Below are positions 21,843-32,159 of a stretch of DNA of 64,000 nucleotides, piece after piece. Location of the stretch: positions 49,323,174 through 49,387,173 of the forward strand of contig OZ007579.1 of assembly GCA_963931925.1 (NCBI GenBank), written 5' to 3'. The notes under the pieces are model-generated. The model did no database searches and was not told where the DNA came from. It saw only the letters and a list, made by a program, of their open reading frames with translations. A program made the translations under genes and the position numbers. Every line of letters begins with the position of its first letter. Within the stretch, counting starts at the first letter, position 1. This DNA comes from Onchidella celtica (lineage: Eukaryota > Mollusca > Gastropoda > Systellommatophora > Onchidiidae).

Positions 21843-23920
21843 GATGGCCAGTAAAAATTTTTAAGAACCCTTTCTTTGGTTCTAGCTATTCCCATATGAC
21901 CCGCCAATGGGACATCATGTGCCAAATGCAATACTGTTGCGATCAGCAACGCTGGCACAACGACCTGCTTTAAAATGGAGGCCACCGTTACATACTTACG
22001 GAACAGAATGCCCGCCTGGACAACAAAGGAAGACGAGCCGTTCTTATATTTCCTCGTTTTCTCCGTTCGCGCCTCCTCAAAACATGGACTCAATGATGGG
22101 TCCTCCTTTTGTAATGTCGCCAAGCGCTCTGGTGTGATATCCAGGTTGACCGCTGGCGTTGCCAAAGGTCTAATTTTACCCTTATCACCTACCTGTCGAC
22201 GTGTCTCGACTGCGGCACAAAAGTCAATACCTTTTGATTGCGACCATGCCTGCACATTCTCCTCGGAAGGGGAACCTACCCGAGATACATTACCAATGAT
22301 GAGCTGGGCGCCTGGAAAACAACCAACGACTGCTTCGACTTCCCCGCTAAGGAAAGGCGTATCTATCACTATTCTTGCCATGGGTAATTTCTCTATGGCC
22401 CCTGAAAATTGGATGCACGGGACAGTCTCACCTGTAAGCTGTGAATCCCGAATGCAGTCCTTATGCAATCCCACAACGGTAGATCCTGTATCTCGTAAAA
22501 CCGAGACCGGTTCGTCCCCAACAAACCCCGGATAAACCCTAAGACCACCTCCTGTATGACATGAATTTATAACGAGGATCTTTCTCCCACAAGGTAAAAC
22601 ACCGGAAGATAATAACTTCTCACAACTGGGACACTTAGAATACTGTCCGCCTCCGTTGTCCGATGTAACACACGCAGCTGCATGGTGAAATTTATTAGGG
22701 GAACATGGACTGGAGCCACTGCGATTGTCATCCACGCTCGCCGCTATCCTACCTGCAGGGCAATTCACGCTGATGTGATCTGCTCTTCCGCAGTTCCAAC
22801 ACTTCGCGGCCCTACAATCGCGTGAAAAATGCCCCACGCGTCCGCAAGTCCAACATTCCGCTCCCTGTGCTCCGCTAGACCTGGGTCCCCGTGACCCATC
22901 GCGACCGGAACTAAAGTCCCTATGCCGTCGGTCATCGGCAAAGGTCACAAATCGCCCTCGGCCATTACCGCGACCTAGCGCTCCTGCTCGGTCAAACTTA
23001 TCGGATCCATATGCAGGTGATTGGTGATAGCCCCTACGTTGCCCCTGGGCTTGCCCATTATAGGCACCACGCTGACGCGACCTGTCTTTATGTCCTGTCG
23101 GCGACACCTCAACCACGGCGACGTAAGCAGCATCCTGTACGTACGCCCTCGCAACTGGTTTGGACGGATGTGTCGTACGGTATGCTTCCGCCAACTTAGA
23201 CGCCTCCTGCACCGTCGCGGGTTCGTTTTCTTTCAGGAACGCCACCAGATCTTTATGGCACGACGCGTACAGCTAGTCACGGATCATTAGGTCTTTCAGT
23301 TTAGCAAAATCCGCGCCCACATGCGCCAAGTCCATCCAGTTCGTGAAATATTCTGTTAGTCTCGCGACGAAGGCAGCAAAGTCCTCCCTGGTATCCGCAC
23401 GTGCTCGCCTAAACTGCTCCCGGAAATATTCCTCCGTACGTGCAAATCGGCGAAGCAGCAAAGCCTTTAGCTTATCATGTACGTCTTCGCGCTGTAGCTC
23501 TTTAAAGTAGGTTAACGCTCGCCCCTGCAATAGAGACGCCAGGTACGTGGACCATAATTCCTTATTTTCCCCCCATTGCAGTTGTGCGTTCAGTTCGAAC
23601 CTGTAAAGGAAGGCGTCTATGTCGTCCTTCCGGTCGTCGAACGTAGGCAGATTAATCCTAACGCCACCTTTATTGTGTACCTGCCGCTCAACTGTTTCCG
23701 TTGGCGTATTCTTTTTGATTTCCAACTCCGCGATTCTTATTCGCGCATCTCTCTCCTGCTGCTTATCTTCTAACTCCTTTAACTTTAACTCCCTCTCCTG
23801 CTCCCTATCCTTAGCACGATCATCGCGCAATTCTGCCTGCTGCTCTTTAATCCAGCTGCGCAGCTCCTCTCCCTCAAGGCCAAGTTCCGTACCGAATTTC
23901 ACGCAGATCCGCCATTTCAC
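21843..23920 (-). pseudogene. Element A gag, protease and start of integrase
   Basis: On the minus strand a charged coiled-coil N-terminal part (rich in EEL, QQAELR, ERELKLKELEDK) is followed by a capsid-like segment (DDIDAFLYRFE, FKELQRED). Two zinc knuckles come next: CWTCGRVGHFSRDC and CWNCGRADHISVNC. LRDTGSTVVGL carries the protease DTG. HDVPLAGHMG and VLKNFYWPS begin the integrase zinc domain, where inserted element B interrupts. The layout parallels element B gag. The region contains a few breaks. Confidence 0.87.
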
Positions 23921-24610
23921 AGATTTATGGTTATGGTATGTATTATGAAAAAGACCAACCTGTCGGTATGATCACTAAAGACACGACCAGAGACCTGAGA
24001 TCACACCAGATATAACAACACCCAATTGTCTCAAATACAATTCAGAAATTTACCTACTGAACATTTTATAACCTACTTCCTAACTAATTCTATATTCATT
24101 AAATGTATAGCACTATCAAATAACAATAGAGAATAGAAAAGACAAAAATGAGGAAATTCAGTAGAAGGACCACAAGTACGTCCAGGACAACGAACCAGAC
24201 TAGGACAAAGACCTAAAAAAGAAAATATAATGGAAAAAAAAAATGCAACCTAACTACGCCGATTACACTACAAGGTACGAACAAGAACAGAGTCTGAAAA
24301 AAAAAGAACGTATCTACAGATAGGTAAGAGGGGGACAAGAGAAACGTCTTCCTAAAACAACGAGGAAGATGGAACCGCACAATCTAAACGAAAATACAGG
24401 CCCCTATAGAACTGTTCACTGTGATGAACGCGGTTCCAAGTTTAGCCCACCTCCCGAAGAGGATAAACTACGCTCACCACAGCAAACCCGCGCCACCGCC
24501 CGTACAATCAATTACAACGAAAACAGCAAAAACAGAGAAAAAGACAGGTTAAGGAACAGCCCCCAATCCAGGGTACAAAATTTCAGTTTCACTTAACTTT
24601 CTACTAGACT
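23921..24610 (-). other. Element A leader region
   Basis: This is the non-coding sequence between the partial 5' LTR and gag. It is A/C-rich on the plus strand. A weak resemblance to a tRNA-Pro primer site lies near 24555-24572 on the minus strand, but it does not abut the LTR. Confidence 0.5.
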
Positions 24611-25398
24611 TATCATTTCAATAGCCCATCAACATGGCAATAGTACATTATCATTTCAATTAGCACATTCACGCTCATATCTACGTCCCTGTCCGTGGCC
24701 AGACTGCCAAGACTTTATGTGCCTCTACTGTCCTGCACCGACAGCCTCACTCTTGGCCTATGTGTGGCCTCCGGCCCTATGCTGGCCTATCCCCTGTGCT
24801 CACCGAGGTGGCTCTTTGGCCCGTCCCCGACACCTACAAGAATAACATTACATTGGTATAATACCATACCATTTCTATTCACTCCACCTCTCCTTACAAC
24901 CCATGAAGCGTACACACAATAGTTCACATTTCACTCACCAAACATCTTACGGTAACACACCTCCATCGTAGTACACAATACTCACTCGTGCTACAAATCC
25001 ATGAACTCAACTTTCATCTATCGCTCATGGCGCACATTGCTATATCCAATATCAAGGACTTCCACATTCCTCAAATATACTTATTTACATCATGGTAATA
25101 GACGAATATAATACATCAATCATAATTATCAATCATCGTTTCACCTACCAGTCATCACTGGAAAAAACTCTCTCACTAGTCTTCCGACTGCTCCCCTTAT
25201 GTTCGCCCACTGGGCTTTCTCTTGCGTCCGCTCTTTAGGACGTTCTAACTTGCAGTGATAGTAATACAGCGCTCTCGCCTCATTCAGACCCCCACCACTC
25301 ATAACATGCACGCTTTTCCCTACTTGTCTACGTGCGTTAATTTTACTCTCCTCCTTTCCCCCCGTAATTATTAACTATCGCTCACTCCACTCGTGACA
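24611..25398 (-). repeat. 5' LTR of element A (partial)
   Basis: Colinear with the corresponding part of 3446-4678 and ends in the same CACTCCACTCGTGACA. The TSD GACAT follows at 25399-25403. Confidence 0.9.
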
Positions 25399-25403
25399 GA
25401 CAT

Positions 25404-26598
25404 TTTAGACTTGTCCCAAACCTTGCTGCCGTCCCACATTTTTTTTTTAAACGTAAAAGTCTGCGTTTACTTTAAGATTATTCACACAGCATGGTTTTTC
25501 GAAACAAGAAGGATCGATCCTTTCATTCCACTCTCGACGATATTTCGATGACATTACTCTACGAGTACGAATGCAACATTGTGAATTGTATAAGTCTCGC
25601 GGTGTTCTTGTTTTACGCATGCCACCCCCACCCGCCCCCCTTCTAAAAAAAATTCTGACAACTTCCATTGTTTCCTGTCTCCCAGGGTGGTTCTACATCA
25701 CATTTTGTTTATTTTGAAGTATTCTATTCACAGACAAAGTTTGGAGTCTTTACCACAATGTGCACTATATAGAAAAAACAGCAACCGCAAATTACTCCAC
25801 TATTGCCATCATCATGTTTAGCTGCACCGTGGCTCCTTTTTGATCTGTTGTAATTCTGTTCACAGTTATTATAGTAAATTTATTTCATTCACGAGTTTAA
25901 ACATTCACCGAGCAACATAGCAGCTCGATAGCAAATGGAGTGTTCTGGAATCAAAACCACACAGAAGCCAAGCAAGCAAAGACAAGATGGATAAGGTTCA
26001 CTTTATTGTCCCATGAGGGAATTTCACTTTCACAGAGCATTTATGAGCACAATTATACATTTATATGGTAAACCCATCTTTGGCATCATTGCATAAATAT
26101 ATCATAGCTCAGTAACGGGCATTAACAGGTTGATTACATGAAGTAATATGTCATAGACCCCTAGCATAATATAGCACAGATGTCTAGTCTGGGAAGATAG
26201 GTACATTTATAAGCATTTAAACTGAAGAAGATGCGCACATGTCACGTATTTCTTAAAAGGAAACAAAACATGGTGAGGGAAGTGGAAGATGGCGGTGTCC
26301 TCATACATGAAGTCGTTGTTATGGAGGCGCCCCAGTGATTCCCACAATCTCCAGCTGAAAAACAAAACAAAAGCAAACAAAAACAACAACAAAAAAAAAA
26401 GCTCCTGCGAACTGAGATTATTACACGTAATTTACCAACTCATTTCGGTCGCCCTCAAAATAATGAACATTTCTTTGTCTGTTGTTATTGTTTTAAACCG
26501 CAATCCGTCTTCTAAAGAGCTGATGCCATCGTCACTCCATACAAGCACGAGTATTGTTTCTCATTTAAAGATTGGTTTATGTTGTTAGTGGCCCTTTT
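25404..26598. other. No gene; possible LINE tail
   Basis: At about 25996-26060 the plus strand reads CTTTATTGTCCCATGAGGG and then AATTTCACTTTC. This looks like the antisense of the 3' end common to L2/CR1-type LINEs, but the evidence is weak. The remainder shows nothing recognisable. Confidence 0.35.
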
Positions 26599-27310
26599 TA
26601 CGAGTGTGCTGTGCATACATTCCTCCCTACATTTGACAGTATGAGTGTGCTATGCATACAGTTCTCCCTACATTTGACAGTATGAGTGTGCTATGCATAC
26701 AGTTCTCCCTACATTTGACAGTATGAGTGTGCCATGCATACATTTCTCCCTACATTTGACAGTATGAGTGTGCCATGCATACATTTCTCCCTACATTTGA
26801 CAGTATGAGTGTGCCATGCATACAGTCCTCCCTACATTTGACAGTATGAGTGTGCCATGCATACATTTCTCCCTACATTTGACAGTATGAGTGTGCTATG
26901 CATACAGTCCTCCCTACATTTGACAGTATGAGTGTGCTATGCATACAGTTCTCCCTACATTTGACAGTATGAGTGTGCCATGCATACATTTCTCCCTACA
27001 TTTGACAGTATGAGTGTGCCATGCATACATTTCTCCCTACATTTGACAGTATGAGTGTGCCATGCATACAGTCCTCCCTACATTTGACAGTATGAGTGTG
27101 CCATGCATACATTTCTCCCTACATTTGACAGTATGAGTGTGCTATGCATACAGTCCTCCCTACATTTGACAGTATGAGTGTGCTATGCATACAGTTCTCC
27201 CTACATTTGACAGTATGAGTGTGCTATGCATACAGTTCTCCCTACATTTGACAGTATGAGTGTGCTATGCATACAGTACTCCCTACATTTGACAGTATGA
27301 GTGTGCTATG
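26599..27310. repeat. 41-bp minisatellite, about 17 units
   Basis: Seventeen units of 41 bp plus a partial one, each containing TATGAGTGTGC, a GCATAC step and CTCCCTACATTTGACAG. Units differ by a few diagnostic bases (GCTATG or GCCATG; ATTTCTCC, AGTCCTCC or AGTTCTCC). The variants at units 4-9 repeat in the same order at units 10-15, so a six-unit block of 246 bp has been duplicated. Confidence 0.93.
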
Positions 27311-27403
27311 GACATTAGGTGGACGTATGTTGTATGTTGTATGTGTTGTTAAATGCGAGTGTACTGTGGACATTTTTACTTTACGTCGTACTAAAGAAGG
27401 TGG

Positions 27404-27695
27404 TCTGGGATATAGGGGACAAGGTGGTCTGGAGGCAAGGTACTCGCCTCTCATGCCAAGGGTACCGGGTTCAAAACCCGACCTGTGCAGGCATGTTGGA
27501 AGTTTGGGATTTTTCTCATATTTTCATGTCCCTGATCCTATTGAGGGATAGGATCGAGTACCTAGTCTTCTCGGGTAAGGACGAAAACATTCGGAGGATC
27601 CGTGTGCACATTAAAGATACCTTGGTAGTTGGAAATCGAAAAGAGCCGGTCGAACAGGCTACTGCCCTGGCAAAATCGAATAAAATAATATTCAT
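27404..27695 (+). mobile_element. tRNA-derived SINE
   Basis: A tRNA-like head carries a B box GGTTCAAAACC at 27468-27478 and a box A-like TGGTCTGGAGG about 40 bp upstream. A longer body follows with GTGTGCACATTAAAGATACC, a motif I associate with marine-invertebrate SINE tails. It runs into an A/T-rich and then C-rich tail. The doubled AAGGTGGTCTGG near 27397 and 27420 suggests a small duplication at the head. It does not fold as a complete tRNA with a closed acceptor stem. Confidence 0.65.
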
Positions 27696-27699
27696 CCCT

Positions 27700-27780
27700 A
27701 CCACTCCTTACCCCCCTCCCTCCCCCATGATCTCCCTCCTCCCTCCCCTATCACCCCCCCCCTCCCCCCCAAAAAAACAC
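27700..27780. repeat. C/T-rich low-complexity tract
   Basis: This polypyrimidine run of CCCTCC-like units directly follows the SINE. The opposite strand gives a misleading glycine-rich frame. Confidence 0.8.
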
Positions 27781-27839
27781 CCACAACAAACCACCGACCG
27801 GCGCTGCACTGTGGCGTTGACGTGCCTGCCCCAGTTATA

Positions 27840-28393
27840 ACTGTATGCAGTGACACAAAGGCAAATTTCCCAAATGGGATTAAAATAGTATACAGATACA
27901 AACGCAAATTTAAAAGAAAACAATGTAAATTTATGTTTTAGTTTGTAAGGAAACAGCATCAGAAAGGTCAGAAAGCCGCCAAGAAGTAAAAAGAAAGATT
28001 GTTTCCATAGATACGGAAATGGTATTTCAGTATAAACGAAAACCTTCTCTCTATTTCATTACTTGGGGGGGGGGGTGTGTTGCCGTTTTCATTTCTGTAA
28101 TCATAAAAGGCTGCCATTATCCCCCAACAGTATCGACGGATATTGCCCAAGTTTTTCCGCTAACACTATCGGAAAATACAGCCTGGGCCCCCAACACTTT
28201 AGGCGGATAAAGCTCGGGTGTATTTCCAAATATTGTTGTTTACAAAAAAAAAACAAGCTGGATTTATTCCCTATTGTTGTTGTTAGATAAAACAAACACA
28301 AAAAAACAACAACAACCAATAAACAGATTGATTGCTGATAAAAATACTTTTATAAGAAAAGAAAAAAAACAACTAACCTGTTAAGAGGAAAAA
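27840..28393. other. No gene recognised
   Basis: AT-rich sequence with a G-run near 28064-28074 and A-runs. I see no feature. Confidence 0.5.
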
Positions 28394-28451
28394 GGATTTA
28401 TTCCATACCGACCAGTATTTTTTATTATTGTAGAAAAGGTTGCCAGGGGAG

Positions 28452-29703
28452 TGTCACGAGCAGAGTTAATGTTTTGGGGATCTAGTGACTGCACGAGAGG
28501 CAGCTAACTCACACTCGGACACAGACACACAAGAAATTATTAAATAACAAAAATATAGATTTCTCAGGCTGGCAGGGCCATATGTAATAAATATTAATAT
28601 AACAAAAGACGATAGAGGTATATTCAAAAAGCAAAAGCTTCCACTTATTAACTTAATGTAGCATAGTTATGTGACTATATTTCTATCAATTGTACTGCAC
28701 TCAATAGCCACATGGTATATTATAAGAAAAATAAGATATCAATCTATATAGTAGTTGAGTCGCCACTGGCCAGTCGCCAGACAAACTCCAGAAATAATAT
28801 GGGTTGGTTCTCAAAGTACACTGAAAGCTAGGAAAGCCCAGTACATTCAAAGCCTACAGAAGCACGATTTCGGCTTGCAGGTATTAAGAAGATTGTACAT
28901 ATAATTCTATCCAGCTAATGACTCTAACATTCATATCAATTATCAGTGAGCTCGTCCCGTAATGAGTCACAAGCTAACAATACACTCGTTCGTCGAGTCC
29001 AAGCTGTGGGTTTCTCAGACTTCCTACGAGGCTGTGGGTTTCCTCCCTATCTCTGGACTTCTATCAATTACTAGTGAAAATATGAGTTACCGTTGGTCAC
29101 GACTAGCTAGTAGGCGCGAACATCAGAAGAGCGCAGCGTGGACTCTTAAGGTCAGCCCAACCAAAACCTTTCTTTCTACGAGCTTTCTCTCTCTCTAGGC
29201 TCCTTCAGTCCGATGACAATGGACTAGTCTTCGTGCCACTCAGTTCAGGTACTGGCCAACCAGAGATACGTCACGACACGATGCTTCTGCTCGTCTGTAT
29301 TCAATGAATTTCAGCTTTACACGATCTTTTATATGGCCAAATACCCAGCAGGGTTAATCCGCCGGCAAAATTAGTTCAGCAATCGCATTGGCCGAAAACT
29401 CCCACCATTTTGAATGTAGGAATACGTCTGCACTATTCTACCAGCCAGGTAACGTGCAAAACTTGTCTAGTCATACTTAACAATGTCAAACATCCCAATC
29501 TTTTTCTCACCCTCGCTGCCTAACTTTTAATCACGAACACCCAAAATCCAAAAGCGTGAATCTAACAGTTTAACTTTGCAATTTCTTACTCACCAACAAT
29601 AATTCGCGAGGAGCGCTCAAGGCCACCAGCCAATTTCTCATGGCCCTGGTAAAAAAACAACTCACGGCTCTGCGTGAGATTTAATAACACTTGACTCATG
29701 ACA
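28452..29703 (+). mobile_element. Solo LTR, a second Gypsy-like family (E)
   Basis: A 1,252-bp block beginning TGTCACGAGCAGAG and ending CTCATGACA, with the 5-bp duplication GGGAG at 28447-28451 and 29704-29708. The first nine bases equal those of the family A LTR read forward, but the rest does not match. No internal region is present, so it is a solo LTR, probably left by LTR-LTR recombination. Confidence 0.82.
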
Positions 29704-29871
29704 GGGAGGTTGTAATTCTGCATGACATGGGGAGGGAATGGAAACAGTCATGCAAGAATGAATTTGGAGTGTTTTCAACCAGATTAATCACAAATAATTA
29801 ATACTATGGGTTATATTTCAAAACTTGGGACTCCCGGCATTAGATCGGTCTACTGAATGAACCACTGATAA

Positions 29872-30589
29872 TCTATATTAATAAAAGTGAAACCTTACGA
29901 CAACTGCAGCGCGCCTTTCGCTACTTCTCAGCTGATGCTGATTCGGTGGCCCTCAGATTTTATACAACGCTTTGTATAGACTGTCGTCGTGTCCCCGGCA
30001 CAGAAAATAAAAAAAATAAAAACTCGCAGAACGTTTGTATTAGTTTCTAGGTTACGACACATTGGCGTTCGGTCTATTTTTTCGGCAAATTAATGTAACT
30101 AAGATTGGTTCCGGTATAGACTGTATCACACTCACAAAAAAACTTCCGGTTAGGACTGGTTTGAATGATGAGATTGAGTTCTAAGACTATCAACTATAAA
30201 ACTTTGTGTGTTCTCAATGTGCCTAGACTGGGAAAAAGAAAGGGTCTGGAATTGGGAGATTGACGCTGCAGGGCCAAAAGTAAGGTTTGTGTTTTCAATA
30301 TGATTCCTAGGAAAATATCATAATATTTCTTTTCCATTAACACATGACGTTATCACTTCCTGCGATGTGCAAACAAACTAAGCGCAAATCGTAGCCATTT
30401 GACGGATGCTGGCGGGACGCGCAGGACGTCAACGCGCAAAAGGAGAGCAGTAAAACGTATCTAAAAACAAACAAACAAACATAAAATAAAGCTAAAGGAA
30501 CAGGCAAAATGAAACAGGTTCGTAATAATCACCCAGAACTGAAACTATTAAATCGATTTATCCCCGGGCAGCGCCGGGAACTCAGCTAT
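29872..30589 (+). mobile_element. Non-autonomous Helitron, copy 1
   Basis: Begins TCTATATTAATAAAAG after an A. Near its 3' end is the GC-rich hairpin CCCGGGCAGCGCCGGG, followed by AACTCAGCTAT and then T. Its 3' 260 bp match the minus-strand element at 54613-55096, which ends in canonical CTAG. The uninterrupted target is seen in copy 2 of the local duplication (GGTAATAGTC). No Rep/helicase coding is present. Confidence 0.8.
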
Positions 30590-30641
30590 TAGTCTATAAT
30601 CAGATTCAGAAGAGGTCTGGAGTTGAAAATACAAAAAAAAA

Positions 30642-30860
30642 AAAAAGATTTATTCCATACTGACCAGTATTTTTTACTATTGTAAAAAAGATAGACTCCT
30701 AATAAAAAGCAGTCATGCAAGAATGAATTCGGAGTGTTTTCAACCAGATTAATCACAAATAATTAATACTATTGATTATATTCCAAAACTTGTGACTCCC
30801 GGCATTAGTTCGGTCTACTGAATGAACCATTGGTAATAGTCTATAATTAGCTTCAGAATT
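30642..30860. repeat. Tandem duplication, copy 2
   Basis: Uninterrupted copy of the sequence in 28394-30630. It preserves the empty insertion site of the Helitron and shows the local sequence without the solo LTR. Confidence 0.78.
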
Positions 30861-30869
30861 TTATAAAGG

Positions 30870-32155
30870 TTACGGCTGGTTGAAGTCTAGACAATATTTT
30901 CAAAAGGTCGTAAATACATTTTTTTTTCTCTTTTTCATCAGTCCAATGAATATATTAGGATAAGGAGACTGTGCCTGACAATCGATCTGCAATTTTTATT
31001 CCTAGAACGGGGCACATACTGCACTGGCCCACATGAGAGTATTCAGACCTGTAGCAAGTCAACCGAATCCGCCTATAGATTATTGTGAAATTAAATTACA
31101 TCATTATAAATTCTAATGAATCTCTTTTGTAGCTACTGGTGTAATATTTATTTTTTCCCTTCAGCGTCGTAGTTTCAGTTTGAATAAACCATCAGTTCGA
31201 ACGTAATACTGTACAACACTTTCATTTTATTTTTCCTAGAAACAAAGTCTTAAATTGAAACACTGCCAACAATGTTCCTTTGTTTGCCTCGCCTTCAAGT
31301 GGGCTTAACTGTAAAGTCGGTCATACATGTTCAAAAATGCACCCAACTTCAAGCTAAGCACAAGCGAAAAATAAAATGTTGCGTACCTACACTCACTGTT
31401 TCTTGGACCACACCACACAAACAAGTTGTGACACTAGTGTTCAACACTGGGCATTTTCAACAGTAGAAAACAAGATTTGGGGGAAAACCCAGGTGGCTGA
31501 ATGTAGGTCAGCCATCAAACAGAGTGATGAGTGGAGAAGGTGAGGCAAACAACTGGCCATGAGTAGAGCTCAGACTACTCATATCAACTGACAAGTACGT
31601 TATGCAATGTTTGTCTCACTTAAGAGCAAGGTTAAGGTCACAGAATTTGGGAATTTTTGTTAAAATTGGTGGGGCCTATTTGGCCTCTCAAGACGAAACA
31701 CTGCAGTTATCTGCATTAGCCAAACGTGTGTGGCCAGCTTAAGGGAAAAAAAAGACCTTTCCCTCTCCTCAAAAGCCCCCCAGAATGCAATGCATTTTCA
31801 GTGTTCGCATGTGCATTAATTAGAATAAACAATTTTAAAGGAATGGTCAATCCACGTGACAGATAGAAGACTGGGGGGATGGGGTGAGAAGGGAAGAGAG
31901 AGGGATCGTCAGTGAATTACCAATCCATGCCCATTTAACTGATCTTACAATTGATTTACCCCTCCCTAAAGATGCTGCTCTACCATTAGGGTCTGGATCA
32001 TCTTCTGGATCAATTTCTGACACAACAACCCTTTCCTGTGACCGTCATCGGGAGAAAGAATTCACACTTTTCTTTTTTAATTAATGAAACCTCTCTGGTG
32101 TTCTGTAACAACGCTCAAGGATTAATAGAGCCGGGAAGGGAGTGGTTGGAGATTC
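30870..32155. other. No gene recognised
   Basis: Small unrelated frames only. A T-rich run lies near 30918. I found no repeat or promoter signature that I can support. Confidence 0.45.
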
Positions 32156-32159
32156 TTAA

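Larger units (their letters stand above)
3446..25398 (-). mobile_element. LTR element A, Gypsy-like with Gmr1 gene order
   Basis: A minus-strand Ty3/Gypsy-like element bounded by LTRs with TGTCAC...GTGACA ends. The 5-bp duplication GACAT stands at 3441-3445 and 25399-25403. Parts in element order: a partial 5' LTR (24611-25398), a leader, gag with two zinc knuckles, protease and the integrase start (23920-21843), then inserted element B (7515-21842), then integrase core, reverse transcriptase and RNase H (7505-5034), and the 3' LTR (3446-4678). Without the insert it would be about 7.6 kb. Integrase before reverse transcriptase is the Gmr1-group order. It is broken, by the insertion and a few other breaks. 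The shared LTR stretch differs at only about seven places by eye, so it is young. Confidence 0.9.
28394..30630. repeat. Tandem duplication, copy 1 (interrupted)
   Basis: Host sequence starting GATTTATTCCATAC and containing AGTCATGCAAGAATGAAT (29747) and GACTCCCGGCATTAG recurs as copy 2 at 30642-30860. Copy 1 is split by a solo LTR (28452-29703) and a Helitron (29872-30589), both absent from copy 2. The copies are adjacent, so this is a tandem duplication of about 250 bp that later received insertions. Confidence 0.75.

Noticed and set aside
24555-24572. tRNA-Pro-like primer site of element A (TTGGGGGCT on the minus strand)
   Set aside because: It is about 40 bp from the LTR edge and matches only in its first half, so it is not convincing.
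25447-25668. 73-codon glycine-rich minus frame
   Set aside because: No motif; biased sequence opposite a C-rich run.
26599-27310. Regular repeats resembling a CRISPR array
   Set aside because: There are no unique spacers; units are contiguous 41-bp tandem repeats in eukaryotic DNA.
27421-27490. tRNA gene
   Set aside because: A and B boxes are present, but no closed acceptor stem. The body and tail are those of a SINE.
31272-31466. 64-codon plus frame
   Set aside because: No recognisable domain, no splice or promoter support; length is within chance.
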